From: Martelella radicis | GTDB taxonomy: Bacteria; Pseudomonadota; Alphaproteobacteria; Rhizobiales; Rhizobiaceae | Length of the DNA: 64,000 nt | Direction: 5' to 3' | Assembly: GCF_014196625.1 (NCBI RefSeq) | Contig: NZ_JACIDZ010000001.1 | Coordinates: 124,001-188,000, forward strand | In this document: piece by piece, positions 17,175 to 26,713 of the stretch | Layout: every line of letters starts with the position of its first letter | Numbering within the stretch: the first letter of the stretch is position 1 | Translations under genes and position numbers: made by a program | The notes under the pieces: generated by a model | What the model saw: the letters and a program-made list of their open reading frames with translations, nothing else | Told to the model about the DNA's origin: nothing | Database searches by the model: none

Positions 17175-18179
17175 ATGGTAGAAATGGTGTCACGCCCCTA
17201 TGCAACGGCGTTCGAGAAATTTGCCGCAGGCAATCCCGATATTCTCTGCCTTTCGGCGGATCTGACCTCATCCTGCGAAGTGGACGGGTTCCGCGACCGG
17301 CATCCCGATCAGTTCCTGTCGCTCGGCATGGCCGAGCAGAACATGATGAGTTTCGCCGGCGGGCTCGGCCTTGCCGGCTTCCGCCCCTTCATCCACACGT
17401 TCGGCGTCTTCATGTATCGCCGTCCCTATGACCAGTTGATGGCCTCGATCGCCTATCCGCGTCGCAAGGTGCGGCTGATGGGCTTCCTGCCCGGCGTCAC
17501 CACGCCCGGCGGCATGACCCACCAGTCGATCGAGGATATTGCGGTGATGCGCTCGATCCCGAACATGACCATCCTGGAAACGGGTGATGCGACCGAGGTG
17601 GAAAGCATCTGCGAGGCCGCCGACAGCATTGACGGGCCGGTCTGGTGCCGGGTGCTGCGCGGTTCCGTGCCGCGCCTGTTCGACACGCCGATCAAGGTCG
17701 GCGAGATGCGCGAACTGAGTGCCGGCGACGACGTTCTGGTGGTTACCGCAGGCATCACCACGGAAGAGGCGATGCGGGCGCGCTCGGCGCTGAAGAATGC
17801 CGGACTTTCGATCCGCCATCTTCACCTCCACACGATCAAGCCTTTTGATGCCAAGGCATTGCTCGATCATGTCGGCTCGGTGCGCCACGGGGTGATCACG
17901 CTGGAAAACCATGTGACCGAAGGCGGCATCGGTTCGCTTGTCGCCGAGACCATGGCTGACGCCGGCGTCGGAAAGCGGCTGATCCGGCTGGGGCTCAAGG
18001 ACACCTATGCCCATGGCGGCTCGCGCGCCTATCTGATGCGCTATTACGGCCTCGATGCGCTGGCGCTGGTGCGCGGCGTCGAGGATCTTGTGGGCGAAAG
18101 CTTCGGCATCGACGAGGATGATCTGGATTCGGCCCGCGTCGAGGATGTCCATTCGCTGGTCAAGGCGGAGGCGCTTTAG
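17175..18179 (+). CDS. Transketolase, C-terminal (pyrimidine-binding plus C) subunit
   Basis: 334 residues. SLGMAEQNMMSFAGGLGLAG contains the catalytic Glu that activates the thiamine ring, and FGVFMYRRPYDQ follows. The C-terminal half has the transketolase_C fold (VVTAGITTEEA, HLHTIKPFD, ENHVTEGGIGS). The ATG follows GAGGAGACGGGAA. Split transketolases are common in catabolic operons; here both halves are intact and adjacent. Confidence 0.92.
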   Translation: MVEMVSRPYATAFEKFAAGNPDILCLSADLTSSCEVDGFRDRHPDQFLSLGMAEQNMMSFAGGLGLAGFRPFIHTFGVFMYRRPYDQLMASIAYPRRKVRLMGFLPGVTTPGGMTHQSIEDIAVMRSIPNMTILETGDATEVESICEAADSIDGPVWCRVLRGSVPRLFDTPIKVGEMRELSAGDDVLVVTAGITTEEAMRARSALKNAGLSIRHLHLHTIKPFDAKALLDHVGSVRHGVITLENHVTEGGIGSLVAETMADAGVGKRLIRLGLKDTYAHGGSRAYLMRYYGLDALALVRGVEDLVGESFGIDEDDLDSARVEDVHSLVKAEAL

Positions 18180-18180
18180 C

Positions 18181-18328
18181 GCATTTCGCAGTCAGATGGA
18201 AACATATGACGTCCGCGAAAATGCGTCAAAACAAATAGATAGAGCGGTTGCGCGTTTTCAAGAAAGGCGGAACCTTCTCTAGGAGAGTAGGCGACCGGGT
18301 GGAAACATCCGGCGTCCGCGAAATTGCG
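18181..18328. repeat. Pair of related palindromic intergenic repeats
   Basis: Two 31-base units, 18195-18225 and 18298-18328, share 26 positions including TGGAAACAT and GCGTCCGCGAAA. The first lies in a hairpin with GCATTTCGC (18181-18189) and GCGAAAATGC (18215-18224) as arms. Between them is a small stem CTCTAGGAGAG. They sit between convergent genes and resemble dispersed palindromic elements of rhizobia. Confidence 0.45.
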
Positions 18329-18418
18329 GCGCGGGAAACGACGCACGGCACGCGGCTCTTCGCTGATGCCCCGGTCTGCGGGCGACGGGCCGTCGTCGCC
18401 CACAGCGCTTTCGTCTCG

Positions 18419-19792
18419 TCAGCCGGCCTCGTGCATTCTGCCGATCCTCTTCAGAACGGCCGCACCGGTCTTGATCCCCTTGATGAAGAGGTCGATCTTC
18501 AGGTTCTCGTTCGGCGCGTGATTGGCCTCGTCCGCATTGGCGTAAGGCACCACGAAGGCCGGCGTCTTCAGGATCTTGGTGAAGACGTAATCGGGCAGGC
18601 TGCCGCCGACAGTCGGGTAGAGCAGGGGCGTCTCGCCGCGCGCCTCCGCGATTGCCTGCTCGATGGTGGCGGCAAACGGGCTGTCCATCGGCGTCTTTGA
18701 CGGCAACATCCCGTTTCTCGGAATGAATTCGACGTCGGGCGCGTGGCGTTCCACATGGTCCCTGACCTTGTCGAACACATATTCCGGCGTCAACGGTTCG
18801 ACGAGGCGGATATCGCATTTGGCGATCGCTTCGCAAGGAAGCACTGTCTTCGTGCCTTCTCCTCCGTAACCGCCGTGAAAACCGTTGATCGTCAGCGTCG
18901 GGTGAAACATCAGCCGGTCGTAATAGGCGCGGTCGACCGGCGCATCCAGTTCATCAATGCCGAGGTCGGCCTTGATCGCCTCAAGGTCGAGCGGCAGTTG
19001 GCTGACGGCTTCGCGTTCCATGTTGGTCGGAGGGATGACCGGTTCGTTGATGCCTTCGATGGTGATCTCGCCGGCCTCGTTCTTCATCGTTGAGAGCAGA
19101 TGCACCAGCTTCCAGATCGCGTTCGGCATCACGCCGCCGAAATTTCCGGAATGGGCATCGCGCCTGGCCGTGCGGCAGTGCAGTTCGAAGGAGGCGACGC
19201 CGCGCACGCCGAAGGTGATGATCGGCTGCCCGCTTTCATGCAGCGGGCCGTCGGAGGTGATCACCAGGTCGGCCTTCAGCTTCTCGGCATGCTCGGCGAC
19301 GAATTCGGCGATGTGGGGCGAGCCGATCTCCTCCTCGCCCTCCAGCAGGAAAAGCACGTTGCAGGGCAGTTCGCCCTCGGTCTCCAGCAGTGTCTCGATT
19401 GCCATCAACTGGGCGAAGTGCTGGCCCTTGTTGTCGCCGATGCCGCGGGCATAGATGCGACCGTCGCGAATGGTGGGCTCAAAGGGCGGGCTCTTCCATT
19501 CGGCAAGCGGTTCCGGCGGCTGGACATCGTAGTGGCCGTAAAGCAGCACCGTCGGCTTGCCCGGCTTTTTCTCCCAGCGGCCAAGCACCATCGGATGGTT
19601 TTTTGTGGCGATGGTATCGGCCTCGAAGCCCATGGCTGTCAGCGTATCGACCAGAATGCCGGCGACCTCGCGGATCCCTTTGTTCTGGGCGCTGATCGAG
19701 GGATGGCTGACATAATCCATCACCCGCGCGACGAAATCATCCGCATGGGCATCGATGTGGGCGAAGGCGGTTTCAAGTTCGGTCATGGCCAT
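18419..19792 (-). CDS. M20-family metallopeptidase/dipeptidase
   Basis: 457 residues. Metal-site motifs are complete: LLYGHYDVQPPEP (His and Asp), ARGIGDNKGQ (bridging Asp), EGEEEIGSP (catalytic and ligand Glu), TSDGPLHE, and a late His in DEANHAPNE. The dimerisation/lid domain lies around residues 200-320. It cleaves a peptide or amide bond of small substrates in the cytoplasm. The gene starts 4 bases after the HyuA stop, so it is the last step of the importer-Hyu operon, consistent with hydrolysing the ring-opened or dipeptide product. Start ATG 19792 is chosen for AGGAAGG upstream; ATG 19786 is possible. Confidence 0.9.
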   Translation of the reverse strand: MAMTELETAFAHIDAHADDFVARVMDYVSHPSISAQNKGIREVAGILVDTLTAMGFEADTIATKNHPMVLGRWEKKPGKPTVLLYGHYDVQPPEPLAEWKSPPFEPTIRDGRIYARGIGDNKGQHFAQLMAIETLLETEGELPCNVLFLLEGEEEIGSPHIAEFVAEHAEKLKADLVITSDGPLHESGQPIITFGVRGVASFELHCRTARRDAHSGNFGGVMPNAIWKLVHLLSTMKNEAGEITIEGINEPVIPPTNMEREAVSQLPLDLEAIKADLGIDELDAPVDRAYYDRLMFHPTLTINGFHGGYGGEGTKTVLPCEAIAKCDIRLVEPLTPEYVFDKVRDHVERHAPDVEFIPRNGMLPSKTPMDSPFAATIEQAIAEARGETPLLYPTVGGSLPDYVFTKILKTPAFVVPYANADEANHAPNENLKIDLFIKGIKTGAAVLKRIGRMHEAG

Positions 19793-19796
19793 GTGT

Positions 19797-21839
19797 TCAG
19801 CCTTCCTCACGGTTCAGGATGACGGCGCCCGATGCGTCGACGCGTGCGCGCCAGCCGGGTTTGACGACGGTGGTGGTATCGAGCTGGGTGAGGATTGCCG
19901 GCCCGTCGAATGACGCGCCGGCGCCAAGCGTCGCCCGGTCGATGACGGGAACGGTCTCGGTGCCGGTTTCAAAATGCAAGGGAACAGCATCATACGGCGT
20001 GATCGCGCCGTCCTGCGGCGGCAGGGCGGCGATTTCGGGCGCATCGACCCGGCCCTTTGCCTCGATACGAAGCGTCACCAGCTCGATTTCGGCATCAAGG
20101 GTGAAACCGTAGAGCGCCTGATGGGCCTCGGCGAACCGCGCCTCGACCGTCGCGGCATCATCAGCCCAGGAGACGGCCAGCTCGCCGCCTTGGCCATGAT
20201 AGCGCAACAGCGCGACCGGCTGTTTCTCGCGCGCTTCAAGCGTTACCCCTTCCTCGTCAAACCATTGATCGGCCTGTTCGGCGAGCCCGGAGAGGATCGC
20301 CCCGGCGCTGTCGACATCGATTGCGCCGGCCTTTGGCATGGTGCGGGAGAACTCGGCCTTGAGGTCGGCGGCCAGAAGACCGTCGGCGCACAAGACGCCC
20401 GGGGCCGCCGGGATCATCACCTGGGCGATGCCCAGAAGCTCGGCCAGTGCGCAGCCATGCAGCGGCCCCGCGCCGCCGAAGGGCACAAGGGTGAAATCGC
20501 GCGGATCATGGCCGCGCTCGACGGAGACCACCCGCACGGCGCCGACCATATGGCTGTCGACAATGGCGAGAATGCCGCGTGCCGCCGCTTCCCGTCCGAG
20601 CTTCAGGGGCGTGGCGACGGCAGTATCGATCACGCCAAGAGCGGCCTCGACATCGAGCGCCATGCGTCCGCCAAGCAGTTTTGCCGGCAGATGACCGAGC
20701 GCGACATGGGCATCGGTCACGGTCGCCTCGCTGCCGCCATTGCCATAGGCGGCAGGTCCGGGCATGGCGCCGGCGCTTTGCGGGCCGACCGTCAGCGTGC
20801 CATCGGCAACCTTGGCGATCGAACCGCCGCCGGCGCCGATCGTTACCATGTCGACCATGGGAAGCGGCAGCGGCCATTCGCCGATGCGGCCATGCTGGGT
20901 GAGTCCGATCTCGCCATCCTTGATCAGGCAGATATCGGCGCTGGTGCCACCGATATCGACGGTGATGATATCCTTGATCCCGCAGGCGGCCGCCGCCGCC
21001 CGCGCGCCGACCACGCCGGCTGCCGGCCCCGAAAGCGCGGTCAGCGCCGGCGCCTTGCGAATGGCGGCAGCACCGGCAACCCCGCCGTTCGATTGCATCA
21101 GCAACAGCGGCGCATCAACCTTCTCGTCGGTGAGGCGCTGTTCCAGCCTTTCGACATAGGACGTCACGCCCGGCATGACCGTGGCATTCAGCACCGTGGT
21201 CAGCGAACGCTCGAATTCGCGCACGACCGGCAGAACATCCGTGGAGCAGGTGATCGCATGGTCCGGCAGCTCTTCGGCGAGGATGGCGACAACGCGTTCT
21301 TCATGGGCGGCATTGGCAAAGGCATGCAGCAGGCAGACGCCGACGGCGGTCACATCCATGGCGCGGATCGCCGCGGCCGCCTTTCGCACGCCTGCCTCGT
21401 CGAGCGCCTCGAGAACCGCGCCGCCGGGGCCGATGCGCTCGTCGATCTCGATGATGCGGGCGGCTGGAACGGGGCGCTCCGGCTTGACCCAGTTATAGAG
21501 ATTGGCCTTGCGCGGAATATCCTGCCGGCCGATTTCCAGCACGTGGCGGAAGCCGCGCGTGGTGATCAGCGCGGTTCTGGCGCCCTTGTCCTCGAGGATC
21601 ATGTTCGTGGCAACGGTGGTGCCATGCAGCACCTGCGACAGGCGCGAAGCCTCAAGACCGGCATCGCCCAGGGCAAGGCGGATACCGTTAAGGAAGGCCT
21701 CGGACGGATCTGCCGGAATGCTCGGCGTCTTTGCGCGCCACACCTTGCCGCTTGCCCGGTCCAGAAGCGAGATATCGGTGAAGGTTCCGCCGATATCGAC
21801 GGCGATCGAAAGGGCGCTTGTGATTTCAGGCGAGGACAT
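19797..21839 (-). CDS. hyuA: Hydantoinase/5-oxoprolinase A subunit (HyuA)
   Basis: 680 residues, standard for HyuA. SIAVDIGGTFTDISLL begins the N-terminal domain and TVDIGGTSADICLI a second ATP-binding segment; GAGGGSIAKV and VPFGGAGPLHGC are conserved. HyuA couples ATP hydrolysis to opening of a five-membered amide or imide ring together with HyuB. ATG 21839 is chosen because AGGAG lies 7 bases upstream; it overlaps the end of hyuB by 14 bases, indicating coupled translation. Substrate class (hydantoin, oxoproline, related lactam) cannot be decided. Confidence 0.9.
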   Translation of the reverse strand: MSSPEITSALSIAVDIGGTFTDISLLDRASGKVWRAKTPSIPADPSEAFLNGIRLALGDAGLEASRLSQVLHGTTVATNMILEDKGARTALITTRGFRHVLEIGRQDIPRKANLYNWVKPERPVPAARIIEIDERIGPGGAVLEALDEAGVRKAAAAIRAMDVTAVGVCLLHAFANAAHEERVVAILAEELPDHAITCSTDVLPVVREFERSLTTVLNATVMPGVTSYVERLEQRLTDEKVDAPLLLMQSNGGVAGAAAIRKAPALTALSGPAAGVVGARAAAAACGIKDIITVDIGGTSADICLIKDGEIGLTQHGRIGEWPLPLPMVDMVTIGAGGGSIAKVADGTLTVGPQSAGAMPGPAAYGNGGSEATVTDAHVALGHLPAKLLGGRMALDVEAALGVIDTAVATPLKLGREAAARGILAIVDSHMVGAVRVVSVERGHDPRDFTLVPFGGAGPLHGCALAELLGIAQVMIPAAPGVLCADGLLAADLKAEFSRTMPKAGAIDVDSAGAILSGLAEQADQWFDEEGVTLEAREKQPVALLRYHGQGGELAVSWADDAATVEARFAEAHQALYGFTLDAEIELVTLRIEAKGRVDAPEIAALPPQDGAITPYDAVPLHFETGTETVPVIDRATLGAGASFDGPAILTQLDTTTVVKPGWRARVDASGAVILNREEG

Positions 21840-23649
21840 CGACATACTCCTGGCGATGGAAGGCTTTGGTCTCGGGGCGGTTTTCGCGCAGTGCCGCCGT
21901 TGCGGCGGTATCGAGAGCGCCGTCGCGGATGACGACGCCGTAGAGCCGCTCTGCCGCATCGGTGCTGACAAAGCCGCCGAGCACATCGGCCAGCACCCTG
22001 TCCGCCGCCCGGTCGAAAGGATGGCCGTAGCCGCCGCCGCCGCCGGTTTCCATGCGCAGGATATCGCCCCTGGTCAGCCTGTTGCCGTCCGAAAGCGGTT
22101 TCAGGACCCTTTCGTTTGCAAGGCCGGGATTGACGGTGACGCGACCGCTGCCGCCGCCCATGCCGCCGTGAATGCCCCAGGGCGGGTTCTTGACGCTGTC
22201 GATCCGGACGGCCAGCATCATGTCCTCGGCAAGGATTTCGTATTCGCGGATAATGCCGCAGCCGCCGCGGAACTTGCCCGCGCCGCCGGAGTTTTCGACA
22301 ATGCCGTAGCGCCTGAGCCGCACCGGATAGCCGACTTCGAGAAATTCGACAGGATAGTTTTCCTGCGCGACGAAATAGACCGCATCGATGCCATCGGCAT
22401 TCGGCCGCGCGCCATAGCCGACGCCGATGCCGTCGGCGAGCAGAAAGCGCTTCAACTGGCCGTCATCCTCATCGCGGAAATTGCCGCGCATGATGGTGAT
22501 CACATAGGCCGAATTGGCGGCGGGCGCCTTGCCGCCAGCAACATTGACGAGGCCGTTGATTGCAGACAGCACGCGCATCGTCGTCAGTCCGCGCATGCCG
22601 AGCGGTGCGGGAAATGTCGGCTTCAGCAACGATCCCTCGCGCAGCTTCACCTCGTCAAGCGCGTTGGGTCCGCCGGCATTGCAGACCTGCGCCGGATCGC
22701 CGCCCAGATAGAAAAGCCCGAGCGCCATGCCGGGCACGCCCCGGTTCATCAGGAAGTTGACCGGGCCGGGAGCCTGGTCGTCGGTGGCCGTCGCATCAAA
22801 GATGAAGCGGTCGTCGCCGTCCTCGGCCCTTTCGCGCGTCAGCGAGAAGCGGATCTTGAACGGCCCGTTGCCGTGGCCGTCCGTGTCGATTGCATCGGTG
22901 AAGGAATAGGTGCCGTAGTCGAAAGTTTCGGCCAGTTTCTCGCGCACCAGCTTGCGGGTGCGCACGAGAAGCTGGGAGAGCGCGTCGGCGAGCACATCCG
23001 CGCCGAAACGCCCGACGATCTCGCCGATGCGGCGCACGCCGAGATCGACGCTTGCCATCAGGGCGCGCATGTCGCCGATGCTTTGATCGGGAAAGCGCGA
23101 ATTGCGGTGAAAGATTTCAAGCGCGGTCTCGTTGGTCACGCCGGCAGAAATCAGCTTCGTCGGCGGAACGATGATGCCTTCCTGGAAGATCTCCGTGGCA
23201 TCGGGACTGATCGAGCCCGGGTGGATGCCGCCAATATCGGCGAAATGAGCCCAACTCATCACGAAGGCGCAAAGCCGGCCATCCTTGAAGACGGGCGCCA
23301 GCAGAACCTGGTCATTGGAATGGGAGACGGCGCCTTTGGAACCGTAGCAGTCGTTGTACCAGTAGAGATCGCCGGGCTGCATCGTCTCGGCCGGGAATTT
23401 TTCCAGCACGGGCGTGGTCATGTCACCGAAGATCGGCACCATCGAGCCGACAGCCATCACGCCATCGGCATCGAAAAGGGCGGTGTAAAAATCCTTCTTC
23501 TCGCGGATAAAGGCAGAAATCGCGGTGCGCTCCAGAAGCGCTTCCATTTCAGCTTGGGCGGCGGCCACCGCGCCGCGGATGATCTCGAGCGTTACCGGGT
23601 CGCAGAGCGGCGGGCTGCCGTCGCTTTTTTCATTCACTGTGTCTGACAT
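21826..23649 (-). CDS. hyuB: Hydantoinase/5-oxoprolinase B subunit (HyuB)
   Basis: 607 residues. Typical HyuB features are CDPVTLEIIRGAV at the start, HSNDQVLLAPVF, WAHFADIGGIHPGS and the glycine-rich end METGGGGGYGHPFDR. It forms the hydrolytic partner of HyuA. It lies 39 bases downstream of the quinone-oxidoreductase-like gene in the same operon. Length and motifs are complete. Confidence 0.92.
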   Translation of the reverse strand: MSDTVNEKSDGSPPLCDPVTLEIIRGAVAAAQAEMEALLERTAISAFIREKKDFYTALFDADGVMAVGSMVPIFGDMTTPVLEKFPAETMQPGDLYWYNDCYGSKGAVSHSNDQVLLAPVFKDGRLCAFVMSWAHFADIGGIHPGSISPDATEIFQEGIIVPPTKLISAGVTNETALEIFHRNSRFPDQSIGDMRALMASVDLGVRRIGEIVGRFGADVLADALSQLLVRTRKLVREKLAETFDYGTYSFTDAIDTDGHGNGPFKIRFSLTRERAEDGDDRFIFDATATDDQAPGPVNFLMNRGVPGMALGLFYLGGDPAQVCNAGGPNALDEVKLREGSLLKPTFPAPLGMRGLTTMRVLSAINGLVNVAGGKAPAANSAYVITIMRGNFRDEDDGQLKRFLLADGIGVGYGARPNADGIDAVYFVAQENYPVEFLEVGYPVRLRRYGIVENSGGAGKFRGGCGIIREYEILAEDMMLAVRIDSVKNPPWGIHGGMGGGSGRVTVNPGLANERVLKPLSDGNRLTRGDILRMETGGGGGYGHPFDRAADRVLADVLGGFVSTDAAERLYGVVIRDGALDTAATAALRENRPETKAFHRQEYVDVLA

Positions 23650-23688
23650 TTTCTGACCTTCATTCTGAAACTGACCGCCGCCGACCGC

Positions 23689-24696
23689 TCAGGCCGGATC
23701 GCCGGGAAAGACGACGACATTGCCAAGCCCGCCCGCCTCGACGCGTTCATGGGCAAGGGCAATGTCGGCAAGGGAAAAGGTTGCGCCGATGGCGACCTGC
23801 AGCCTGCCGGATCCGGCAAGCGCATCTATCCTGGCTTCGCCGGCGCGGTGGGCGTCCTCGGGTATGGCAAAGCCCTGGATGAAGCGCAGATTGGCGCCGA
23901 TGGAGGCAAAGGCGTAGTAGGAGAGAACCGGCTCGGGATTGCTGCTCGATGAATAGGCGGCGATCGTGCCGTTGGGTTTGAGGACGGCGGCGGCAAGCGC
24001 GGCATTGGCGGCGAAATCGACCTCGATGATCCGGTCGACGCCGGCCCCATCCGTCAGATCCAGAATGCGGGCTGCCACATCTTCTGCCTTGCGGTTGATG
24101 GTGATTTCCGCGCCCGCGTCCGTTGCATGGCGGGCGGACGCGTCACTGCTGACCGTGCCGATCACACGAGCGCCGTCGAGTGCTGCCATCTGCACGGCGA
24201 AATGACCGACCGCGCCTGCCGCGCCGCTGACGAGCACGGTTTTCCCCGCAACGCTGCCATCGGCAAAGACGGCCCGGTGGGCTGTCATGGCGGGAACGCC
24301 GAGGCACGCGCCCTCGGCAAAGGTCAGATGATCATTGAGCCGCACCGCCTGCCGCGCGTCGATGGCGATCAGTTCGGCAGCTGTTCCATAGGCCCGACCC
24401 TTCTGGCGGTAGCCGCCCTGCGCATTCCAGAGCCAGACGCGCTCGCCGATACGGCCGGCATCGACGCCGGGGCCGACAGCGATGATCTCGCCCGCGCCAT
24501 CGGTGTGGGGGATAATCAGCGGGTGATCCATGCCCATGCCGCGCCATCCCGCGCGGCGCTTCACATCCGCCGGATTGATGCCGGAAGCCCGGACAGCAAC
24601 CAGCACCTCGCCGGGACCGGGGGCGGGATCAGTGAGATCGCCAAATTTCAGGACGTCCCCCGCAGGGCCGGTCCTTTCGTAGAAAGCCGCCCTCAT
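23689..24696 (-). CDS. NADPH:quinone oxidoreductase-like protein (zinc-free MDR)
   Basis: 335 residues. The N-terminal GroES-like domain contains GEVLVAVRASGINPADVK, and SGAAGAVGHFAVQMA is the NADPH-binding loop of quinone oxidoreductases and zeta-crystallins. No zinc-ligand cysteines appear where alcohol dehydrogenases have them. The start overlaps the upstream ATPase stop by 4 bases. Its role with the Hyu enzymes is unclear; reduction of an unsaturated intermediate is one possibility. Confidence 0.88.
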   Translation of the reverse strand: MRAAFYERTGPAGDVLKFGDLTDPAPGPGEVLVAVRASGINPADVKRRAGWRGMGMDHPLIIPHTDGAGEIIAVGPGVDAGRIGERVWLWNAQGGYRQKGRAYGTAAELIAIDARQAVRLNDHLTFAEGACLGVPAMTAHRAVFADGSVAGKTVLVSGAAGAVGHFAVQMAALDGARVIGTVSSDASARHATDAGAEITINRKAEDVAARILDLTDGAGVDRIIEVDFAANAALAAAVLKPNGTIAAYSSSSNPEPVLSYYAFASIGANLRFIQGFAIPEDAHRAGEARIDALAGSGRLQVAIGATFSLADIALAHERVEAGGLGNVVVFPGDPA

Positions 24697-25700
24697 GCGC
24701 CTGTCTCCCCGTCATAGAGGTGGCAGGCGACGAGGCGGTTGCCGACGGTCTGCGGCTTCGGGACGTCCGAGGCGCAGCGGGCAAAGGCTTTCGGGCAGCG
24801 GTCGCGAAAGACGCAGCCCGAGGGCGGGTTGCGCGGATCCGGCGCGCCGCGTCCGATCGGCAGCGGTTCGTGGCTCTGGTCGGGATGGGGCACGGGAACT
24901 GCGGAAACGAGCGCCTTCGTATAGGGGTGCAGCGGTTCGCGCACGATCTCCTCGGTCGGCCCGTCCTCCATGATGCGGCCGAGATACATGACGATGGTGC
25001 GTTCGCAGACATAGCGCACCAGCGCCAGATCATGGCTGATATAGATCGCTGTCAGCCCCAGCCGGTCGCGCACATCGCGAAAGACGTTGAGCACGCCGGC
25101 ACGCACCGAGACATCGAGCATGGAGACCGGCTCGTCGGCGACGACAAATTCCGGTTCCAGGATCAACGCGCGCGCCATCACCACGCGCTGCAACTGCCCT
25201 CCGGAAAGCTGATGCGGATAACGGTCGAGAAATTGTTGGGGATCGGGAAGCTTCACCAGTTCCAGGGCTGCGATGATCTTCGCCTCGCGGTCCTTCTTGG
25301 GAATTCCGGCATTTTCCAGCGGCTCGGAGAGCGTCGCGCGGATGGAAAAGCGCGGATTGACCGCGTCGAAGGGGTTCTGGAAGATCAGCTGCGCCTGCGA
25401 GCGGAATTTCTTCAGCCGTTCCCGGCCCATGCCGGAAAGGTCAGAACCTTCGAAATTGATATTGCCGTCGGTCACGTCCTCGAGTTTGAGGAGAAGCCGG
25501 CCCATGGAACTCTTGCCGCAACCGCTCTCGCCCAGAAGGCCGATGCTCTCGCCCCGACGAATGTCGAAGCTGACGCCGTCGACGGCTTTCACCACGGTGG
25601 AATGGCCGCGCATGGCCGATAGCGCGCTTCCGACCTTGTAGTGCAGTTTCGCCTCGAAGATCGAGACCAGGACGTCATTCTTCTTTCCCGACATCATCAT
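24693..25700 (-). CDS. Peptide ABC transporter ATP-binding protein (OppF/DppF type)
   Basis: 335 residues. Walker A GESGCGKSSMGR, signature LSGGQLQRVVMARAL and Walker B FVVADEPVSMLDVS are intact. The C-terminal oligo_HPY region with a cysteine cluster (CVFRDRCPKAFARC) is typical of Opp/Dpp ATPases that carry a 4Fe-4S cluster. Three consecutive ATG codons (25700, 25697, 25694) overlap the OppD-type stop. Works as a heterodimer with the next gene upstream. Confidence 0.92.
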   Translation of the reverse strand: MMMSGKKNDVLVSIFEAKLHYKVGSALSAMRGHSTVVKAVDGVSFDIRRGESIGLLGESGCGKSSMGRLLLKLEDVTDGNINFEGSDLSGMGRERLKKFRSQAQLIFQNPFDAVNPRFSIRATLSEPLENAGIPKKDREAKIIAALELVKLPDPQQFLDRYPHQLSGGQLQRVVMARALILEPEFVVADEPVSMLDVSVRAGVLNVFRDVRDRLGLTAIYISHDLALVRYVCERTIVMYLGRIMEDGPTEEIVREPLHPYTKALVSAVPVPHPDQSHEPLPIGRGAPDPRNPPSGCVFRDRCPKAFARCASDVPKPQTVGNRLVACHLYDGETGA

Positions 25701-26713
25701 AGGTCCGCACCCCAGGTTTCGGTTTTGGCGGCTTCGACCCGAAGCTTGTCGGCCTCGCCGGCGCGGTGGCAGGCGACCTGATGGACCGCGTCCAGAGCGA
25801 CGAGCGGCGGTTCGGTGGCGCAGATGTCGATGGCGAAGGGACAGCGCTCGGCGAAACGGCAGCCCTGCGGCGGATCGGCAAGGTTCGGCGGCGCACCCTC
25901 GATCGGCGTCAGTTCGCCGGTCTCGGCCCCCGTCAGATCGGGAAAGGCGTTCTTGAGGCCCATCGTATAGGGATGCGAGGGACTGGTGAGCGTCGCCCGT
26001 GTGGTCCCGGCCTCGGCCACCTTGCCGGCATACATCACCACGGTGCGGTCGCAGATATAGGCGACAACCGAAATGTCGTGGGTGACCAGAATGACGGACA
26101 GGCCGAGCCGTTGCTGCAGTTCCTTCAACTGGTCGAGGATCTGCCGCTGGACGATGACGTCGAGCGCCGTCACCGGCTCGTCGGCGATCACCAGTTTCGG
26201 ATCGAGCGCCAGAGCCAGCGCAATCGCAACGCGCTGGCGCATGCCGCCGGAAAACTGATGCGGAAAATCCGACAAGCGGCCGGGATCGATGCCGACCATG
26301 TCGAACAGTTCCTCCGAGCGTCGGCGTGCATCCCGTTTTCCCATGCCGCCGCGTTTCCGCAACACTTCGGCAAGCTGGTATTCGACCGTATAGACCGGAT
26401 CGAGCGAGTTCATCGCGCTCTGCGGCACGAAGGCGATGTCGCGCCAGCGCAGCGCGTTCATCCGCCGTTCGGGCAGCTTGGCAAGGTCCTGCCCGGCAAA
26501 CATGATCCTGCCGCCGGAAATCGCGGCATTGTCGGCCATCACCCGGGTCAGCGCCCGCGCGGCCGTGGTCTTGCCGCAGCCGGATTCCCCGACAAGGCCG
26601 GTGATCGATCCTTCCGGCACATCGAAGCTTGCGCCATCGACGGCATGGACGAGGCCGCCGGGCACCTTGTAGGACACTGTGAGATTGTCGACGGAAAGAA
26701 GCGGTTCGCTCAT
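25697..26713 (-). CDS. Peptide ABC transporter ATP-binding protein (OppD/DppD type)
   Basis: 338 residues. Walker A GESGCGKTTAARAL, signature FSGGMRQRVAIALALA and Walker B LVIADEPVTALDV are complete, with the C-terminal CRFAERCPFAIDIC cysteine cluster. It overlaps OppC and OppF-type neighbours by 4 bases each. Together the two ATPases energise import through the OppB/OppC-type channel. Confidence 0.92.
   Translation of the reverse strand: MSEPLLSVDNLTVSYKVPGGLVHAVDGASFDVPEGSITGLVGESGCGKTTAARALTRVMADNAAISGGRIMFAGQDLAKLPERRMNALRWRDIAFVPQSAMNSLDPVYTVEYQLAEVLRKRGGMGKRDARRRSEELFDMVGIDPGRLSDFPHQFSGGMRQRVAIALALALDPKLVIADEPVTALDVIVQRQILDQLKELQQRLGLSVILVTHDISVVAYICDRTVVMYAGKVAEAGTTRATLTSPSHPYTMGLKNAFPDLTGAETGELTPIEGAPPNLADPPQGCRFAERCPFAIDICATEPPLVALDAVHQVACHRAGEADKLRVEAAKTETWGADL

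Noticed and set aside
19974-21932. Very long plus-strand open frame opposite hyuA
   Set aside because: High-GC antisense shadow: Arg/Gly/Asp-rich composition, no ribosome site, and hyuA on the minus strand is a clear family match.
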